This document shows, in pieces, positions 5,677 to 6,093 of a DNA stretch of 6,093 nt. This stretch comes from Alphaproteobacteria bacterium (GTDB taxonomy: Bacteria > Pseudomonadota > Alphaproteobacteria > Sphingomonadales > Emcibacteraceae): assembly GCA_013152615.1 (NCBI GenBank), contig JAADGA010000104.1, forward strand, positions 1 to 6,093, in the 5' to 3' direction. The notes under the pieces are model-generated. The model was not told the origin of the DNA and ran no database searches. It saw only the letters and a list, made by a program, of their open reading frames with translations. The first letter of the stretch is position 1; each line of letters starts with the position of its first letter. The position numbers were made by a program, and so were the translations under genes.

Positions 5677-6093
5677 TGCTGCGGACTTTATATTTATAGC
5701 TGGTGAGCTGTTCCAGTCCGACCGGACCCCGGGCATGGATTTTACCGGTGGAGATACCGATTTCCGCGCCCATGCCGAATTCGCCGCCGTCGGCAAACTG
5801 GGTCGAGCTGTTATGCATGACAATGGCACTGTCAACCAGATTAAGGAATTTCTCCGCCGTCGCGTCATTTTCGGTGATAATACTGTCGGTATGATGGGAG
5901 CCATGGGCGGCAATATGATCGATCGCGCCGTCAACCCCGTCCACTATTTTGATTGACAGAATAGCGTCAAGATATTCGGTGTCCCAGTCTTCGGCACTGG
6001 CCGGGGCTACCGACGGATCAAGGGCGCAGACAATGTCGTCGCCGCGCAGCTGACAACCGGCAGCCTTAAGCACGGCAATAATCGCTGGCAGAT
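5657..6093 (-). CDS. proA: Glutamate-5-semialdehyde dehydrogenase (gamma-glutamyl phosphate reductase), C-terminal part
   Basis: ProA reduces gamma-glutamyl phosphate to glutamate-5-semialdehyde with NADPH, the second step of proline synthesis, in the cytosol. Only the last 144 residues are here; the frame is open to the window edge, so the N-terminal two thirds, including the catalytic cysteine region, lie outside. Matching stretches are [13 protein letters not shown] at the edge, then [18 protein letters not shown], the HTDSIIT segment, [17 protein letters not shown], and [22 protein letters not shown] close to the C-terminus, all typical of ProA. The stop TAA overlaps the first codons of nadD by 20 bases, so nadD translation is likely coupled to proA. 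The proA-nadD pairing is common in Alphaproteobacteria, where proB usually precedes proA. Confidence 0.96.
   Translation of the reverse strand, partial: LPAIIAVLKAAGCQLRGDDIVCALDPSVAPASAEDWDTEYLDAILSIKIVDGVDGAIDHIAAHGSHHTDSIITENDATAEKFLNLVDSAIVMHNSSTQFADGGEFGMGAEIGISTGKIHARGPVGLEQLTSYKYKVRSNGQTRP

Noticed and set aside
5197..5706. Plus-strand frame of 169 codons opposite nadD
   Set aside because: Antisense shadow of the NadD motifs; no sign of an independent gene.
5677..5934. Upstream extension of the nadD frame by 86 codons
   Set aside because: It overlaps proA in another frame, its translation resembles no NadD N-terminus, and NadD homology begins just after the ATG at 5676.

Overview
The window is a compact, single-strand block of housekeeping genes, all read on the minus strand, so the order of transcription is from high to low coordinates: proA (3' part) - nadD/rsfS - rlmH - gpmI - envC-type activator - ctpA (5' part). 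This order (proA, nadD, rsfS, rlmH, gpmI, envC, ctpA) is the arrangement I know from Alphaproteobacteria. The protein wording, such as the NadD 'VSPQNPLK' and 'GADNLAQF' segments and the EnvC-like degenerate LytM domain ending in 'INPLPW', fits that class. The DNA is moderately GC-rich. I cannot name a genus from sequence alone.

Region by region, in transcription order: 6093-5657 is the end of glutamate-5-semialdehyde dehydrogenase. 5676-4618 is one uninterrupted reading frame that carries nicotinate-nucleotide adenylyltransferase (NadD) followed by the ribosomal silencing factor RsfS, with no stop codon between them. 4634-4158 is the 23S rRNA pseudouridine methyltransferase RlmH, with a TTG start. 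4157-4090 is the only real intergenic gap. 4089-2416 is cofactor-independent phosphoglycerate mutase with a repetitive C-terminal tail. 2429-1047 is a periplasmic murein hydrolase activator of the EnvC type, with a GTG start. 1041-1 is a carboxy-terminal processing protease with a signal peptide, cut off by the window edge. Neighbouring genes overlap or lie within 5 bases of each other except at rlmH/gpmI, which suggests an operon with translational coupling.

Functionally the block mixes proline synthesis, NAD synthesis, ribosome maturation and silencing, glycolysis, and envelope remodelling during division. The last two genes plausibly work together: EnvC-type proteins switch on periplasmic amidases, and Ctp proteases trim envelope proteins.

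I found no mobile element, CRISPR array, RNA gene or evident defence system. The best target for a second look is the nadD-rsfS junction. There the fusion frame passes over an A AAA AAC heptamer. A shift of one base would hit a TAA at once, and just downstream lies a strong ribosome binding site with an in-frame TTG start for rsfS, partly held in a small hairpin. This could be a true fusion, a frameshift or slippage switch, or a one-base homopolymer sequencing error. A second oddity is two unrelated 18-bp tandem arrays on either side of the gpmI/envC overlap.
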